A stretch of DNA of 64,000 nt from contig CALUMH010000009.1 in the NCBI GenBank assembly GCA_944321685.1, positions 22,724 to 86,723 of the forward strand, given 5' to 3'. Below, in pieces: positions 8,886 through 17,089 of this stretch (position 1 is the stretch's first letter; each line of letters begins with the position of its first letter). The position numbers were made by a program, and so were the translations under genes. The notes below the pieces were generated by a model. That model was not told the origin of the DNA, did no database searches, and saw only the letters and a list, made by a program, of their open reading frames with translations. The DNA comes from an uncultured Muribaculaceae bacterium (GTDB lineage: Bacteria > Bacteroidota > Bacteroidia > Bacteroidales > Muribaculaceae).

Positions 8886-8920
8886 GAGGGTGTATCGAAA
8901 TTATATTTTGATACACCCTC
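8886..8920 (+). repeat. Collapsed copy B of the dispersed repeat, probable bidirectional terminator
   Basis: The 16-bp inverted ends of the repeat family sit almost back to back (GAGGGTGTATCGAAAT, then ATTTTGATACACCCTC) with all internal sequence missing. The resulting hairpin has A-rich sequence before it and CGATTTTTT after it. It lies between the 3' ends of the convergent aldo/keto reductase and carbonic anhydrase genes, where a two-way terminator is expected. Confidence 0.8.
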
Positions 8921-8932
8921 TCGATTTTTTAA

Positions 8933-9448
8933 TTATTCCTCATACCACTTGCTGTACATGAGGTAGTTGTGTGCTATTTTCACGTTGATTTCACGGCTTT
9001 GGGCAGGGTCAACCATCTTAATGAATTTGGCTGGTACTCCGCCCCACATTTCATTGGGGCCAATCTTGGTTTTACCGGTAACCACACTTCCGGCGGCAAC
9101 TATCGCCCCCTCGCCTACTTCGGCATGGTCGAGCAGCGTGCTGCCCATTCCTATCAATGCAAGATCATGGATTTTTGCCCCATGGATGGTTACGTTATGC
9201 CCTATCGAAACGTCGTTACCTATTTCAATGGTCGATTTTTCATACAATGTATGAAGTACCGAACCGTCTTGAATATTGACGCGGTCGCCTATGGTGATGG
9301 TGTTCACATCTCCACGCAGCACGGCATTAAACCACACGCTGCACCCCTCTCCCATCGTCACATCGCCAACAATAGTGGCATTGTCGGCAAGGAAACAATC
9401 CTTGCCTATCTTCGGGGTAAATCCCCTTACGCTTTTTATAAGTGCCAT
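8933..9448 (-). CDS. Gamma carbonic anhydrase family protein
   Basis: Left-handed beta-helix protein of 171 aa built of hexapeptide repeats (for example IVGDVTMGEG, IEIGNDVSIG). Zinc-ligand histidines are placed as in the PaaY/YrdA group of gamma-class carbonic anhydrases: one in SVLHTLYE and two in IGHNVTIHGAKIH. It probably interconverts CO2 and bicarbonate or acts in a related metal-dependent way as a cytosolic trimer. The C-terminal helix (INVKIAHNYLMYSKWYEE) is typical. It is a single gene with a nested repeat about 40 bp upstream of its start. Confidence 0.93.
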   Translation of the reverse strand: MALIKSVRGFTPKIGKDCFLADNATIVGDVTMGEGCSVWFNAVLRGDVNTITIGDRVNIQDGSVLHTLYEKSTIEIGNDVSIGHNVTIHGAKIHDLALIGMGSTLLDHAEVGEGAIVAAGSVVTGKTKIGPNEMWGGVPAKFIKMVDPAQSREINVKIAHNYLMYSKWYEE

Positions 9449-9486
9449 ATAATATTTTATTTTAAGTCACACAATAAAAATATTAA

Positions 9487-9772
9487 CCACTCGTAGAGAC
9501 GCGATTAATCGCGTCTCCCGAAATACCTGCCATGCCTGATGTTTTTGGGGCGTATCAAAATGCATTTTTGGCTCCCGTAGAGACGCGATTAATCGCGTCT
9601 CTACAATTACAACCATTATATTTTATAACATATTGTAAATAAATCATTCCCATCATCAAGACGATGTGCACGCCACGTCTCTACAATATCAATGTTGAAA
9701 TTTTGATACACCTTCCCGGAATACCTGCCATTGATGTTTCTGAGACGCGATTAATCGCGTCTCTACAAGTGG
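9487..9772 (+). repeat. Nested dispersed repeat, copy C
   Basis: The inner unit (9546-9715) is a diverged copy of the family: GGGGCGTATCAAAAT at the left, ATTTTGATACACCTTC at 9700-9715, and a perfect 28-bp palindrome at 9577-9604. It is framed by an outer inverted repeat. CCACTCGTAGAGACGCGATT with its continuation (9487-9517) matches in reverse at 9742-9772. Next to each outer arm lies a near-identical direct block, ATACCTGCCAT plus TGATGTTT (about 9521-9545 and 9721-9739). The layout looks like one element inserted into another. Confidence 0.85.
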
Positions 9773-9808
9773 TTTTAAATCATCACCCTCTCTTGAAAAC
9801 CGTTTTTT

Positions 9809-11593
9809 TTACAACGCACGAGTTTTATCGGCGAGCCAACGGCATTCGTTATCATCAAGGTAAGGCGACAAGCGGTCATATACCTGCTTGTGATAATTAT
9901 CTATTTGCTCGATTTCACGCGGAGTGAGCATCGACGTGTCGATGAGTTGACGGTCATAGGGGAAGAGCGTCAACACCTCAAAGCGGCAGAAGTCGCCAAA
10001 TTCCTCGGAATGTTCACCTTCTACAGTAAGCACAAGGTTCTCGATGCGTATGCCATAGCGTCCGGCCTTATAAACCCCGGGTTCATCGCTTGTTATCATT
10101 CCGGGCTGCAATGTGGTGGGATTTTCATTAAGGCGAATGTTCTGCGGGCCTTCATGCACGCCAAGGAAATGCCCCACTCCATGTCCGGTACCGTGCAAAT
10201 AACTCATACCCTCTTCCCACAAATAAATACGGGCAAGGGCATCAAGCTGCGAACCACGGGTACCTGCCGGGAACTGGGCACGGGCAAGGGCAAGATGCCC
10301 TTTAAGCACAAGCGTATAGTCGTGCCGCTCGTCGGCTGTGGGATTGCCAAGTGTGAGAGTACGGGTTATGTCGGTAGTTCCGTCCAAGTATTGCGCACCG
10401 CTGTCGATAAGCAACAGCCCGTCGGCGGCAAGAGTCGATGCGCTCTCCTCAGTGGCCGAATAATGCACTATTGCACCATGCTCGCGGTAACCGGCAATCA
10501 TGCCGAAACTGTCGCCGCGGTAAAGCTCACTGCGGCCGCGGAACTCCATTCCTTTGCGCCACACGTCAAGTTCGTTATACTTGCCCGAACCGACATTCTC
10601 TTCAAGCCACATAAACAAGCGCACAAGTGCCGCACCGTCGCGCTCCATGGCCTTGCGCGTACCGGCCAGCTGCACCTCGTTCTTCACGGCTTTGAGCATG
10701 GCAACCGGCGACGAAGCATACACTTTCATGCAATCAAGTGCACGAGCCAGGGTATCGCTCACCTTGGCCGGATCGAGCAAGATGGTTTCATGAGTGCTTA
10801 TACCCGACAAGAAATCTTTTACCGCATCATAAGGCTTCACTTCCACATCTATCGATTTCAAGTAACCGCGCACTTCGTCATCGAGTTTAACGTCATCGAT
10901 GAAAAGCGCCCGCCTGTCACGCGAAAGATACAGGTAAGATATAAACACCGGGGTAAATTCCACATCGCTGCCGCGCATATTCAACGTCCATGCAATTTCA
11001 TCGAGCGAAGGGATGAAAATCGACTCGGCATCGAGCCGTTCCACCTCGGCAAGCACACGGTCGATTTTGCTTGGCGCGCTTTCACCGGCATATTTTTCAT
11101 CATGTATAAACACCTTTCCCGAAGGACGCTCCGGGCGGTCGGCCGTCCACACACGGTCGGCGATGTCAAAATCTGATGCAAAACGCAACCCGTTGCGGCC
11201 GCACAATTCTTCGAGTGCGGCGGCATGGGATATCGAAAACAGGTAGCCATCCACGGCAAGCACGGCCCCGTCATGCAAGTTCTCCGTAATCCATTCTTCG
11301 ATGGTGGCTTCACCCGGCACATCTTCTTTGTGCAACACAAAACCCGAATCCTCAAGCTGTGCGGCAGCTTGCAGGAAATATCGTGAATCGGTCCATAATC
11401 CAGCTTCATCAAGTGTTACCACAGCAGTGCCGTTGCTGCCCGTGAAACCGCTCACGTGGTCGCGCAATTTCCAGTATCCGCTTATATACTCGCTTTGGTG
11501 CGGGTCGGTGCCGGGAATAATCACGGCATCAACCCCAAGGCGGCGCATCTCATTGCGTAGAGCCTCAAGATTTTTTACAGTTTCTTTACTCAT
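9809..11593 (-). CDS. Xaa-Pro aminopeptidase, M24B family
   Basis: Metallopeptidase of 594 aa that should release the N-terminal residue from peptides with proline in second position, in the cytosol. It has two creatinase-like N-terminal domains (about 1-150 and 155-310) and a C-terminal pita-bread catalytic domain. Dinuclear metal ligands are visible: the first Asp in DSGAQYLDGTTD, the second in TTDITRT, His in GTGHGVGHFLGVHEGP, Glu in TSDEPGVY and Glu in GIRIENL. The three-domain length matches the large aminopeptidase P type of eukaryotes and Bacteroidetes. It is a single gene; a TAAGTTTG -7 element lies at 11639-11646 on the minus strand. Confidence 0.95.
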   Translation of the reverse strand: MSKETVKNLEALRNEMRRLGVDAVIIPGTDPHQSEYISGYWKLRDHVSGFTGSNGTAVVTLDEAGLWTDSRYFLQAAAQLEDSGFVLHKEDVPGEATIEEWITENLHDGAVLAVDGYLFSISHAAALEELCGRNGLRFASDFDIADRVWTADRPERPSGKVFIHDEKYAGESAPSKIDRVLAEVERLDAESIFIPSLDEIAWTLNMRGSDVEFTPVFISYLYLSRDRRALFIDDVKLDDEVRGYLKSIDVEVKPYDAVKDFLSGISTHETILLDPAKVSDTLARALDCMKVYASSPVAMLKAVKNEVQLAGTRKAMERDGAALVRLFMWLEENVGSGKYNELDVWRKGMEFRGRSELYRGDSFGMIAGYREHGAIVHYSATEESASTLAADGLLLIDSGAQYLDGTTDITRTLTLGNPTADERHDYTLVLKGHLALARAQFPAGTRGSQLDALARIYLWEEGMSYLHGTGHGVGHFLGVHEGPQNIRLNENPTTLQPGMITSDEPGVYKAGRYGIRIENLVLTVEGEHSEEFGDFCRFEVLTLFPYDRQLIDTSMLTPREIEQIDNYHKQVYDRLSPYLDDNECRWLADKTRAL

Positions 11594-11638
11594 TTTTATA
11601 TTGTTATTGTTTTAATTAAGACATCGATAAGCATACTA

Positions 11639-11646
11639 CAAACTTA
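11639..11646 (-). promoter_or_regulatory. Probable -7 element for the aminopeptidase gene
   Basis: TAAGTTTG on the minus strand fits TAnnTTTG and would start transcription near 11633, 40 nt before the ATG. An upstream TTG is present but spaced only 16 bp away. Confidence 0.45.
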
Positions 11647-11819
11647 CACATTTTTCCTGAAACAATAACACTGATTGCAGCAAATATTGGCATTGCGGCA
11701 AAAAATCGATATTAAATCGTAAGCCGATACCAACAAAGTGCATTCAGGCAACCGCCACAGCCCCGAGAAACAAACGGAAAATTAGTAATTACAATTTATC
11801 ACACTCTGCGTTTTTTTGC

Positions 11820-11827
11820 TATATTTG
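11820..11827 (+). promoter_or_regulatory. Probable -7 element for the racemase-like gene
   Basis: TATATTTG fits the Bacteroidales -7 consensus and lies 25 nt before the ATG at 11853. The -33 element is not clear. Confidence 0.5.
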
Positions 11828-11852
11828 CACCATAACTTTTTACCGCTATTTT

Positions 11853-12593
11853 ATGGAAACACAATACAAATATTTGGAAGACAGTGTTTGCAAAGTGATT
11901 GGTGTAATCGGTGGCGTGAGCTGGGCTTCGTCGGCAAACTATTACCGCCGCATGAACGAAATCATGCGCGACCGCTACGGTTCTCTATATTCGGCCAACC
12001 TGTTGCTTTATTCCATCCCGTTCCACAGTTTTGCCGCACAGGAACGTCTTGCAGCCGCAGGCGACTGGACCATGATGACAGACACCATGATCGATGCAGC
12101 CATGCGACTGAAAGCCGGTGGAGCCAAAGTGATAGTAATAGCATCCAATACCCTCAACTCGCTTGCTTCGGTAATCGAGGAAAAAGTGGGAGTAAGGGTG
12201 CTTAACATCGTCGATGTCGTAGGGCAGAAAATCATTGATTCGGGCGTAAAAAAGGTAATACTGCTCGGAACCAAACACACAATGGAAAACGACTTCTATA
12301 AACCTACTCTTGAAAAAAAATTCGGGCTTGAAGTACTTGTTCCGACACTCGAAGAACGCAATTACATAAACGACGTAATTTTCGATGAATTGTGCAACGA
12401 CGTAGTAAAAGACGAGTCACGCGAAGGATACGTCAAAATAATCAACCGATTGGAAAAAGAAGGCGGCGAAGGCGTGATATTGGGCTGCACCGAAATACCG
12501 TTGCTCATAGGCAGGAACGATGTTGACATCCCCATCTTCGACAGCACCGAACTGCACTCGGTTGCAGCCGTGGACTACGCCACTCGCAAGTAA
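11853..12593 (+). CDS. Aspartate/glutamate racemase family protein
   Basis: Cytosolic protein of 246 aa of the Asp/Glu/hydantoin racemase superfamily. It is closest in my memory to the YgeA-type amino-acid racemases. The N-terminal IGVIGGVSW and the second catalytic motif GCTEIPLL (Cys212) are intact. The first catalytic Cys of classical enzymes is replaced: the motif reads IVIASNTLN, with Ser98 in place of Cys. YgeA-like enzymes carry Thr there, so this may be a related but distinct subgroup with altered substrate or direction preference. It is a single gene with an intrinsic terminator 57 bp past its stop. Confidence 0.85.
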   Translation: METQYKYLEDSVCKVIGVIGGVSWASSANYYRRMNEIMRDRYGSLYSANLLLYSIPFHSFAAQERLAAAGDWTMMTDTMIDAAMRLKAGGAKVIVIASNTLNSLASVIEEKVGVRVLNIVDVVGQKIIDSGVKKVILLGTKHTMENDFYKPTLEKKFGLEVLVPTLEERNYINDVIFDELCNDVVKDESREGYVKIINRLEKEGGEGVILGCTEIPLLIGRNDVDIPIFDSTELHSVAAVDYATRK

Positions 12594-12649
12594 CTTGCAG
12601 CCGCAACCGGAAGTCAACGCATCATATATTATTATTGTGCATATATTGC

Positions 12650-12679
12650 AGAGCCGTGGTCAACGCCATGGCTCTTTTT
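12650..12679 (+). terminator. Intrinsic terminator after the racemase-like gene
   Basis: AGAGCCGTGG (12650-12659) pairs with CCATGGCTCT (12666-12675), with one G-T wobble, followed by a T run (12674-12679). Confidence 0.8.
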
Positions 12680-12690
12680 AATATACAAAA

Positions 12691-12710
12691 AAATCCCGCC
12701 TCGGGAATTT
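12691..12710 (-). terminator. Terminator for the winged-helix gene
   Basis: Read on the minus strand, ATTCCCG and CGGGAT flank a 3-nt loop and are followed by TTTTTTT. It lies about 65 bp downstream of the winged-helix gene. A second weak inverted repeat (CCCCGCG...CGGGG, around 12739-12762) lies closer to the stop. Confidence 0.65.
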
Positions 12711-12776
12711 TTGCCGAACGGGAGCTACAAAAAGATATCCCCGCGTTTATATGTACGGGGGATTTAAGGGGTACAA

Positions 12777-12977
12777 TTAAACCAATGCTACCATGACATC
12801 GGTTTCAGCTTCTTCTATGCTCACTTTGCCTTCGCGAGCAAGCCAGCCGAGAGCTGCATAGATTTCTTTTTCTTTGAGCTTTGTGGCTTTCTTGATTCCC
12901 TTAACGCCAAGTTTGCCTTGACCGTTAAGAGCAACCCATACGAGGCCGGCCCAGTTTCCGATAGTTTCTACGTTCAT
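12777..12977 (-). CDS. Small winged helix-turn-helix protein
   Basis: Protein of 66 aa starting MNVETIGNWAG. It resembles the DUF2582/winged-helix family found widely in Bacteroidetes. The helix-turn-helix is suggested by GVKGIKKATKLKEKEIYAAL followed by GWLAREGKVSIEE, a recognition helix plus a beta wing. It may bind DNA or serve as a protein-interaction module; no target is known. The start at 12977 is preferred over a longer frame because the conserved region begins there. The gene stands alone between the racemase and rsgA. Confidence 0.8.
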   Translation of the reverse strand: MNVETIGNWAGLVWVALNGQGKLGVKGIKKATKLKEKEIYAALGWLAREGKVSIEEAETDVMVALV

Positions 12978-13170
12978 AATCTCAACTAAATTTAATACTA
13001 CTTCTTTTTCAAAAAAACTATAATTTTGATTATAAAGTCGATGCAAATTTACAACGTTTTCAGTTAAAAACATGATTTTCTGACAGATAATTTTCCCACC
13101 ACAAAGTCACCTTGCACACAACAGCCTGTAAATCAACAATAAGCACACTTCACACATCGGCATATGTTAT

Positions 13171-13201
13171 TTGCCTTATTTGGAGAATATTTGTATTTTT
13201 G
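13171..13201 (+). promoter_or_regulatory. rsgA promoter abutting the start codon
   Basis: TTG (13171-13173), 20-bp spacer, TATTTTTG (13194-13201). The rsgA ATG begins only 8 nt after the -7 element, so the predicted transcript would have almost no leader. Confidence 0.65.
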
Positions 13202-13208
13202 TGGCGTT

Positions 13209-14156
13209 ATGAAAGGTTTGGTAATTAAGAATACAGGGAGCTGCTATGTAGTGAAGACCGAAGGCGGCGAATGCGTGAGTTGCAAAATCAAGGGCAACTT
13301 CCGCCTGCGAGGCATACGCACCACCAATCCTGTGGCAGTGGGCGACATTGTGGAAATATCGGCTGCCGCCCCCGACGGCACGGCTTATATAACCTCAATC
13401 GACACACGGCGCAACTACATAATACGCCGTGCAAGCAACCTCTCGAAAGAATCACACATCATAGCCGCCAACATCGACCTGGCATTCCTTATCGTAACCA
13501 TCAAAGAGCCTGAGACAAGCACCACATTCATCGACCGCTTCCTCGCCACTGCCGAGGCATACGGCATAAAGGCAGTTATCATAATCAACAAAATCGATTT
13601 GCTCGATGAAGAAGAAAGCGAATATGCCGGTGCATTGAACTTCCTTTACACCTCGATAGGATATGACGTGATAATGATGTCGGCCTTAAACGACAACGCC
13701 GATGACAACGGCATCGACCGCATACTGGAGCTTGCTTCAGGGCATATTTCGCTCTTTTCAGGCAACTCGGGCGTGGGAAAATCAACCATCATCAATTTGT
13801 TAATCCCCGATGCACGCCTCAAGGTGGGAAACATAAGTGCAACGCACCACACGGGAATGCACACAACCACATTCTCAGAGATGCTGCCGCTGCCATGTGG
13901 CGGTTATTTAATCGACACACCGGGGATAAAAGGCTTTGGCACAATCGACTTCGACAAAAGCCAAGTGGCACATTATTTCCCCGAAATATTCAAGGCGTCG
14001 GCCGGTTGCCGATACCATAATTGCACACATACTCATGAACCGGGATGTGCCGTGCTGAGCGCCGTGGAAGACTGTCTTATAAGCCGGTCGCGATACACAA
14101 GCTACCTGAGCATCCTCGACGACGCAACCGACCCGAAATATCGCAAGGCATATTAA
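13209..14156 (+). CDS. rsgA: Ribosome small subunit-dependent GTPase A
   Basis: Circularly permuted GTPase of 315 aa that helps late 30S subunit maturation and checks the decoding centre. The N-terminal OB-fold (residues 1-70, [11 protein letters not shown]) precedes the permuted G-domain. NKIDLLD is the G4 motif, [15 protein letters not shown] the P-loop (G1), and DTPGIKGFG the G3. A C-terminal zinc-binding motif follows ([14 protein letters not shown]). The start at 13209 was chosen by the usual family N-terminus; the longer frame would begin upstream of the promoter. It is followed by its own spacer and then the greA promoter. Confidence 0.95.
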   Translation: MKGLVIKNTGSCYVVKTEGGECVSCKIKGNFRLRGIRTTNPVAVGDIVEISAAAPDGTAYITSIDTRRNYIIRRASNLSKESHIIAANIDLAFLIVTIKEPETSTTFIDRFLATAEAYGIKAVIIINKIDLLDEEESEYAGALNFLYTSIGYDVIMMSALNDNADDNGIDRILELASGHISLFSGNSGVGKSTIINLLIPDARLKVGNISATHHTGMHTTTFSEMLPLPCGGYLIDTPGIKGFGTIDFDKSQVAHYFPEIFKASAGCRYHNCTHTHEPGCAVLSAVEDCLISRSRYTSYLSILDDATDPKYRKAY

Positions 14157-14192
14157 ACAGGCTCTAAAAGTTATTAAAAAAGCCACACATAA

Positions 14193-14224
14193 TTTGCCGA
14201 TTCGGAAAATAGTGGCTACCTTTG
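14193..14224 (+). promoter_or_regulatory. Promoter for greA-hit
   Basis: TTTG (14193-14196) and TACCTTTG (14217-14224) are spaced by 20 bp, an excellent match to the Bacteroidales consensus. Transcription should begin near 14230, leaving a leader of about 90 nt. Confidence 0.75.
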
Positions 14225-14254
14225 CCATTACAAAACATAATAGAATAACCTAAG

Positions 14255-14291
14255 GGGTCTCTACACGATGCAAGTGGAGATTCTTTTATTT
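14255..14291 (+). promoter_or_regulatory. Terminator-like hairpin in the greA leader
   Basis: GGGGTCTCTAC... pairs with GTGGAGATTC: about ten pairs including three G-T wobbles, 14255-14264 with 14274-14283. It is followed immediately by TTTTATTTTTT. It sits between the promoter and the greA ATG (14320), so it has the form of an attenuator or early terminator. Confidence 0.5.
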
Positions 14292-14319
14292 TTTACTAAC
14301 ATTTAAACTTTTATTTACC

Positions 14320-14790
14320 ATGGCTATCAGCTACATGACAAAAGAAGGATACAAGAAGAAAATGGAGGAAATCGCTTACCTTGAGAATGTTAAGCGACCC
14401 GAAATTTCTCGTGCTATCGCTGAAGCTCGCGACAAAGGTGACCTTTCCGAAAATGCCGAATATGATGCCGCCAAGGAGGCGCAAGGAATGCTCGAAATGA
14501 AGATTTCGCAGCTTAAAGACCTCGTGGCAAATGCCCGCATTATCGATGAAAGCAAGCTCAACACCGACGAAGTGCAACTGCTTAACACCGTTACCATTAA
14601 AAACTTGAAAAATGGTGCGACACTGAAATATACCATTGTCACCGACAGCGAAGCAAATCTCAAAGAGATGAAAATCGCACAAAGCACCCCCATCGCAAAA
14701 GGCCTTATGGGGCACAAGGTGGGCGATGTGGTGGAAGTAAAAGCTCCCGCAGGAGTAATGTCGTTTGAAATATTGAAAATTGAAATATAA
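14320..14790 (+). CDS. greA: Transcription elongation factor GreA
   Basis: Protein of 156 aa. It enters the secondary channel of RNA polymerase and triggers cleavage of backtracked transcripts. The N-terminal coiled coil (about residues 8-75) carries the acidic tip in RDKGDLSENAEYDAA. The C-terminal FKBP-like domain ends with GHKVGDVVEVKAPAG. The length is standard. It is transcribed from a strong promoter with a hairpin-containing leader and is followed after 7 bp by the HIT-family gene, forming a two-gene operon. Confidence 0.96.
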   Translation: MAISYMTKEGYKKKMEEIAYLENVKRPEISRAIAEARDKGDLSENAEYDAAKEAQGMLEMKISQLKDLVANARIIDESKLNTDEVQLLNTVTIKNLKNGATLKYTIVTDSEANLKEMKIAQSTPIAKGLMGHKVGDVVEVKAPAGVMSFEILKIEI

Positions 14791-14797
14791 TTTCATC

Positions 14798-15205
14798 ATG
14801 GCTTCTATTTTCAGCAAAATAATCGCAGGTGAAATCCCTTGCTATAAAGTTGCCGAGGACGAAAACTATTTCGCATTCCTCGACATCAACCCGGTAATGC
14901 CCGGGCACACACTGGTGGTGCCGAAACATGAAGTGGATTACATATTCAACCTCGACGAAGAGGAATATGCCGGGCTGACAAAGTTTGCACGCCGCGTGGC
15001 TCGTTGCATGAAACAAGTAATCGACTGCAAAAAGATTGCCGTGGCAGTGCTCGGGCTGGAAGTGCCCCATGCACACATTCACCTTATTCCCATCTCAAAG
15101 GAAGGAGACATGAGCTTCAGCCACAAGATGACGCTGCCCGCCGACGAAATGGCAGCCATTGCAAGTAAAATCGCCGATGTATATAATCGCACACACGGCG
15201 AATGA
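14798..15205 (+). CDS. HIT family protein (histidine triad nucleotide hydrolase)
   Basis: Protein of 135 aa beginning MASIFSKIIAGEIPCYKV. The histidine triad is clear in VPHAHIHLIP, which places it in the HINT/HIT hydrolase family acting on AMP-linked or other nucleotide substrates in the cytosol. The ATG at 14798 was chosen over an upstream in-frame ATG that overlaps greA, because ASIFSKI is the conserved start. It is the second gene of the greA operon and ends at an intrinsic terminator. Confidence 0.92.
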   Translation: MASIFSKIIAGEIPCYKVAEDENYFAFLDINPVMPGHTLVVPKHEVDYIFNLDEEEYAGLTKFARRVARCMKQVIDCKKIAVAVLGLEVPHAHIHLIPISKEGDMSFSHKMTLPADEMAAIASKIADVYNRTHGE

Positions 15206-15234
15206 ACAGCAAAATCATAATAAAAATACACAAA

Positions 15235-15278
15235 AAAGAGTAGCGGCGACGGATACCGACTTCCGCTACTCTTCTTTG
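15235..15278 (+). terminator. Intrinsic terminator after greA-hit
   Basis: AAGAGTAGCGG (15235-15245) pairs perfectly with CCGCTACTCTT (15262-15272), followed by CTTTGTT. It lies 29 bp past the HIT gene. Confidence 0.8.
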
Positions 15279-15364
15279 TTATATAAGGATACGGGAATGT
15301 ATGCAAAAATTTCAACATTGTTATTTTTTTTTGGGGGGGGTAAAAATGTGATTTTGCCTCTGTA

Positions 15365-15603
15365 GAGGGTGTATCAAAATTCCAACATTGATATTGTAGA
15401 GACGTGGCGTGCCACGTCTCTATAACAACAACGATTGATTTACAATATTTTATGCAATATTACTTGTTACGAGACGCGGCACGCCACGTCTCTACGTATG
15501 ACAAAATTGTATTCCGGCACACCCCCTACAACTGCCACATTATACAAAACATTGTAAATCAATCGTCACTACAATAGCAATGCCGGAATTATAATACACC
15601 TAA
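15365..15603 (-). repeat. Dispersed repeat, copy D, with a second deleted unit
   Basis: In the reverse orientation relative to copy A. The left end GAGGGTGTATCAAAAT (15365-15380) is perfect and the right end near 15515-15530 is degenerate. Both internal palindromes are of a second type, with arms GTAGAGACGTGGC and close variants (15396-15422 and about 15471-15496). The shared core GATTGATTTACAATATT is present at about 15432-15450. A shortened unit in the opposite orientation follows (about 15541-15602), keeping the core and a degraded end TAATACACCT. Confidence 0.85.
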
Positions 15604-15634
15604 CTGCATATAATAATTTTGTACATTAACTTAT

Positions 15635-17089
15635 ATGTTCCAGAAACTGATATTGGCCATAATCTCCATCTTAGCTGCTGCCGCACAGCCGGCCATGGCA
15701 ACCATGCCGAAACAGGACGCGGTAAACCGTTTTACCGCGTCCAAAGCTCTTGCCCATGCCACAACGGGTGTGTGCGTCATGGACCTGGCAACTGGGAAAG
15801 TGGTGGCAGGCTGCAATGTCGATAAAGGATTTGTAACAGCTTCCACCATGAAAGTGGTGACCGGGGCATCGGCACTTGAATTGCTTGGCAAAGACTTCCT
15901 TTATCACACACGTGTATATGCCATAGGCGACATCGACTCCGATGGCAGGTTAACCGGGAAAATCGAAATCGTGGGTGGCGGCGACCCCACGCTCGGTTCG
16001 CGACATTTCAAGGACTGCACGGCATTTGTCGATACACTTATGCAATGCCTGCAAGATGCCGGCATAACCGCAATATGCGGTTCGATAGAACTCGACCGCT
16101 CGGCAATCCCCGATCAGCCCGTTCCCGGCTACTGGATGGTGGAAGACATTCCCGAAAGCTACGGCACAGGATACCACGCCATCAACTTTGCCGACAACCA
16201 GGCCTTAGTGAAGTTCACACGCCAGTGGGATGGCACATACCGGGCAGCCACCGCCCATAAAATCCCGGGCTTGCGCCTTAACTGCCACGTGCGCGAACAA
16301 TTCAAGGGCGACACCATAAACCGCCCCGGACTGACGAGTCGCCTTTACTACAACGGAGGAATGCTGCAAATCGACGGCATCGTGGCACGGCGGCGGCGTG
16401 GGCGCGAGAACTTTGCATCGTGGTATGCCAATCCGGCACCGCATCGACTGCTCGCCGACAGCATCGAGTCGGCATTCCACACAAACGGCATTACATACAA
16501 GTCGTCAACCGAAGGTCTTGCATACCACACTTGCGACACCCTGTTACTGCTTGACTACACATCGCCGGCGCTTGCCGAGATATTAGAATCGATGCTGTTT
16601 CGCAGCGACAATATGTTTGCCGAGGCCGTGTTGCGCACTCTCCCCGTAGATTCAGGGATTCCCTCCACCACCGGCAACGGCGTGCGCATTGTGAACAAAC
16701 TGTGGAAATCGCATGGGCTTGACACCGACCAATTTTCGATGAAAGATGGCAGCGGCCTGGCACGCAACGGGTGGGCCACGCCACAATTCCTGTGCGATGT
16801 GCTGCGCCTTGCATATGCCGACCGCGACAGGCTCGGAATCGACTATTCGCAACTGCTGCCGCGTGCCGGGCGCGAAGGCTCGGTCAAGCGACTGATGCTG
16901 CGCACACCGTTGCGTGGCAAAATCTCGCTGAAGTCGGGCAGCATGGGCGGAGTGCAGTGCTATGCCGGATACTACCCTGCTTCACAACCCCGCTACGCAG
17001 TTGCCGTAATGGTAAACAATTTTCCGGGCAAACGCAGCAAAGTGGTATCACAAATACAGACATTGTTACTCGACCTCTTCGGCAAATAA
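15635..17089 (+). CDS. dacB: D-alanyl-D-alanine carboxypeptidase/endopeptidase (PBP4 family)
   Basis: Periplasmic penicillin-binding protein of 484 aa. It trims the terminal D-Ala of peptidoglycan side chains or cuts cross-links. The N-terminus has a hydrophobic signal ending near QPAMA. The three active-site motifs are present: STMK (SxxK) near residue 70, SDN in FRSDNMFAEA, and KSGS in SLKSGSMGGVQ (KTG box variant). The inserted domains between the first two motifs are typical of the S13 family. The 484-aa length fits. It is a single gene downstream of repeat copy D. Confidence 0.93.
   Translation: MFQKLILAIISILAAAAQPAMATMPKQDAVNRFTASKALAHATTGVCVMDLATGKVVAGCNVDKGFVTASTMKVVTGASALELLGKDFLYHTRVYAIGDIDSDGRLTGKIEIVGGGDPTLGSRHFKDCTAFVDTLMQCLQDAGITAICGSIELDRSAIPDQPVPGYWMVEDIPESYGTGYHAINFADNQALVKFTRQWDGTYRAATAHKIPGLRLNCHVREQFKGDTINRPGLTSRLYYNGGMLQIDGIVARRRRGRENFASWYANPAPHRLLADSIESAFHTNGITYKSSTEGLAYHTCDTLLLLDYTSPALAEILESMLFRSDNMFAEAVLRTLPVDSGIPSTTGNGVRIVNKLWKSHGLDTDQFSMKDGSGLARNGWATPQFLCDVLRLAYADRDRLGIDYSQLLPRAGREGSVKRLMLRTPLRGKISLKSGSMGGVQCYAGYYPASQPRYAVAVMVNNFPGKRSKVVSQIQTLLLDLFGK

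Noticed and set aside
15324..15340. T9 followed by G8, a possible phase-variable homopolymer tract
   Set aside because: It lies between a terminator and a repeat, about 300 bp before dacB and outside any credible gene or promoter spacer. Length variation would have no obvious target.
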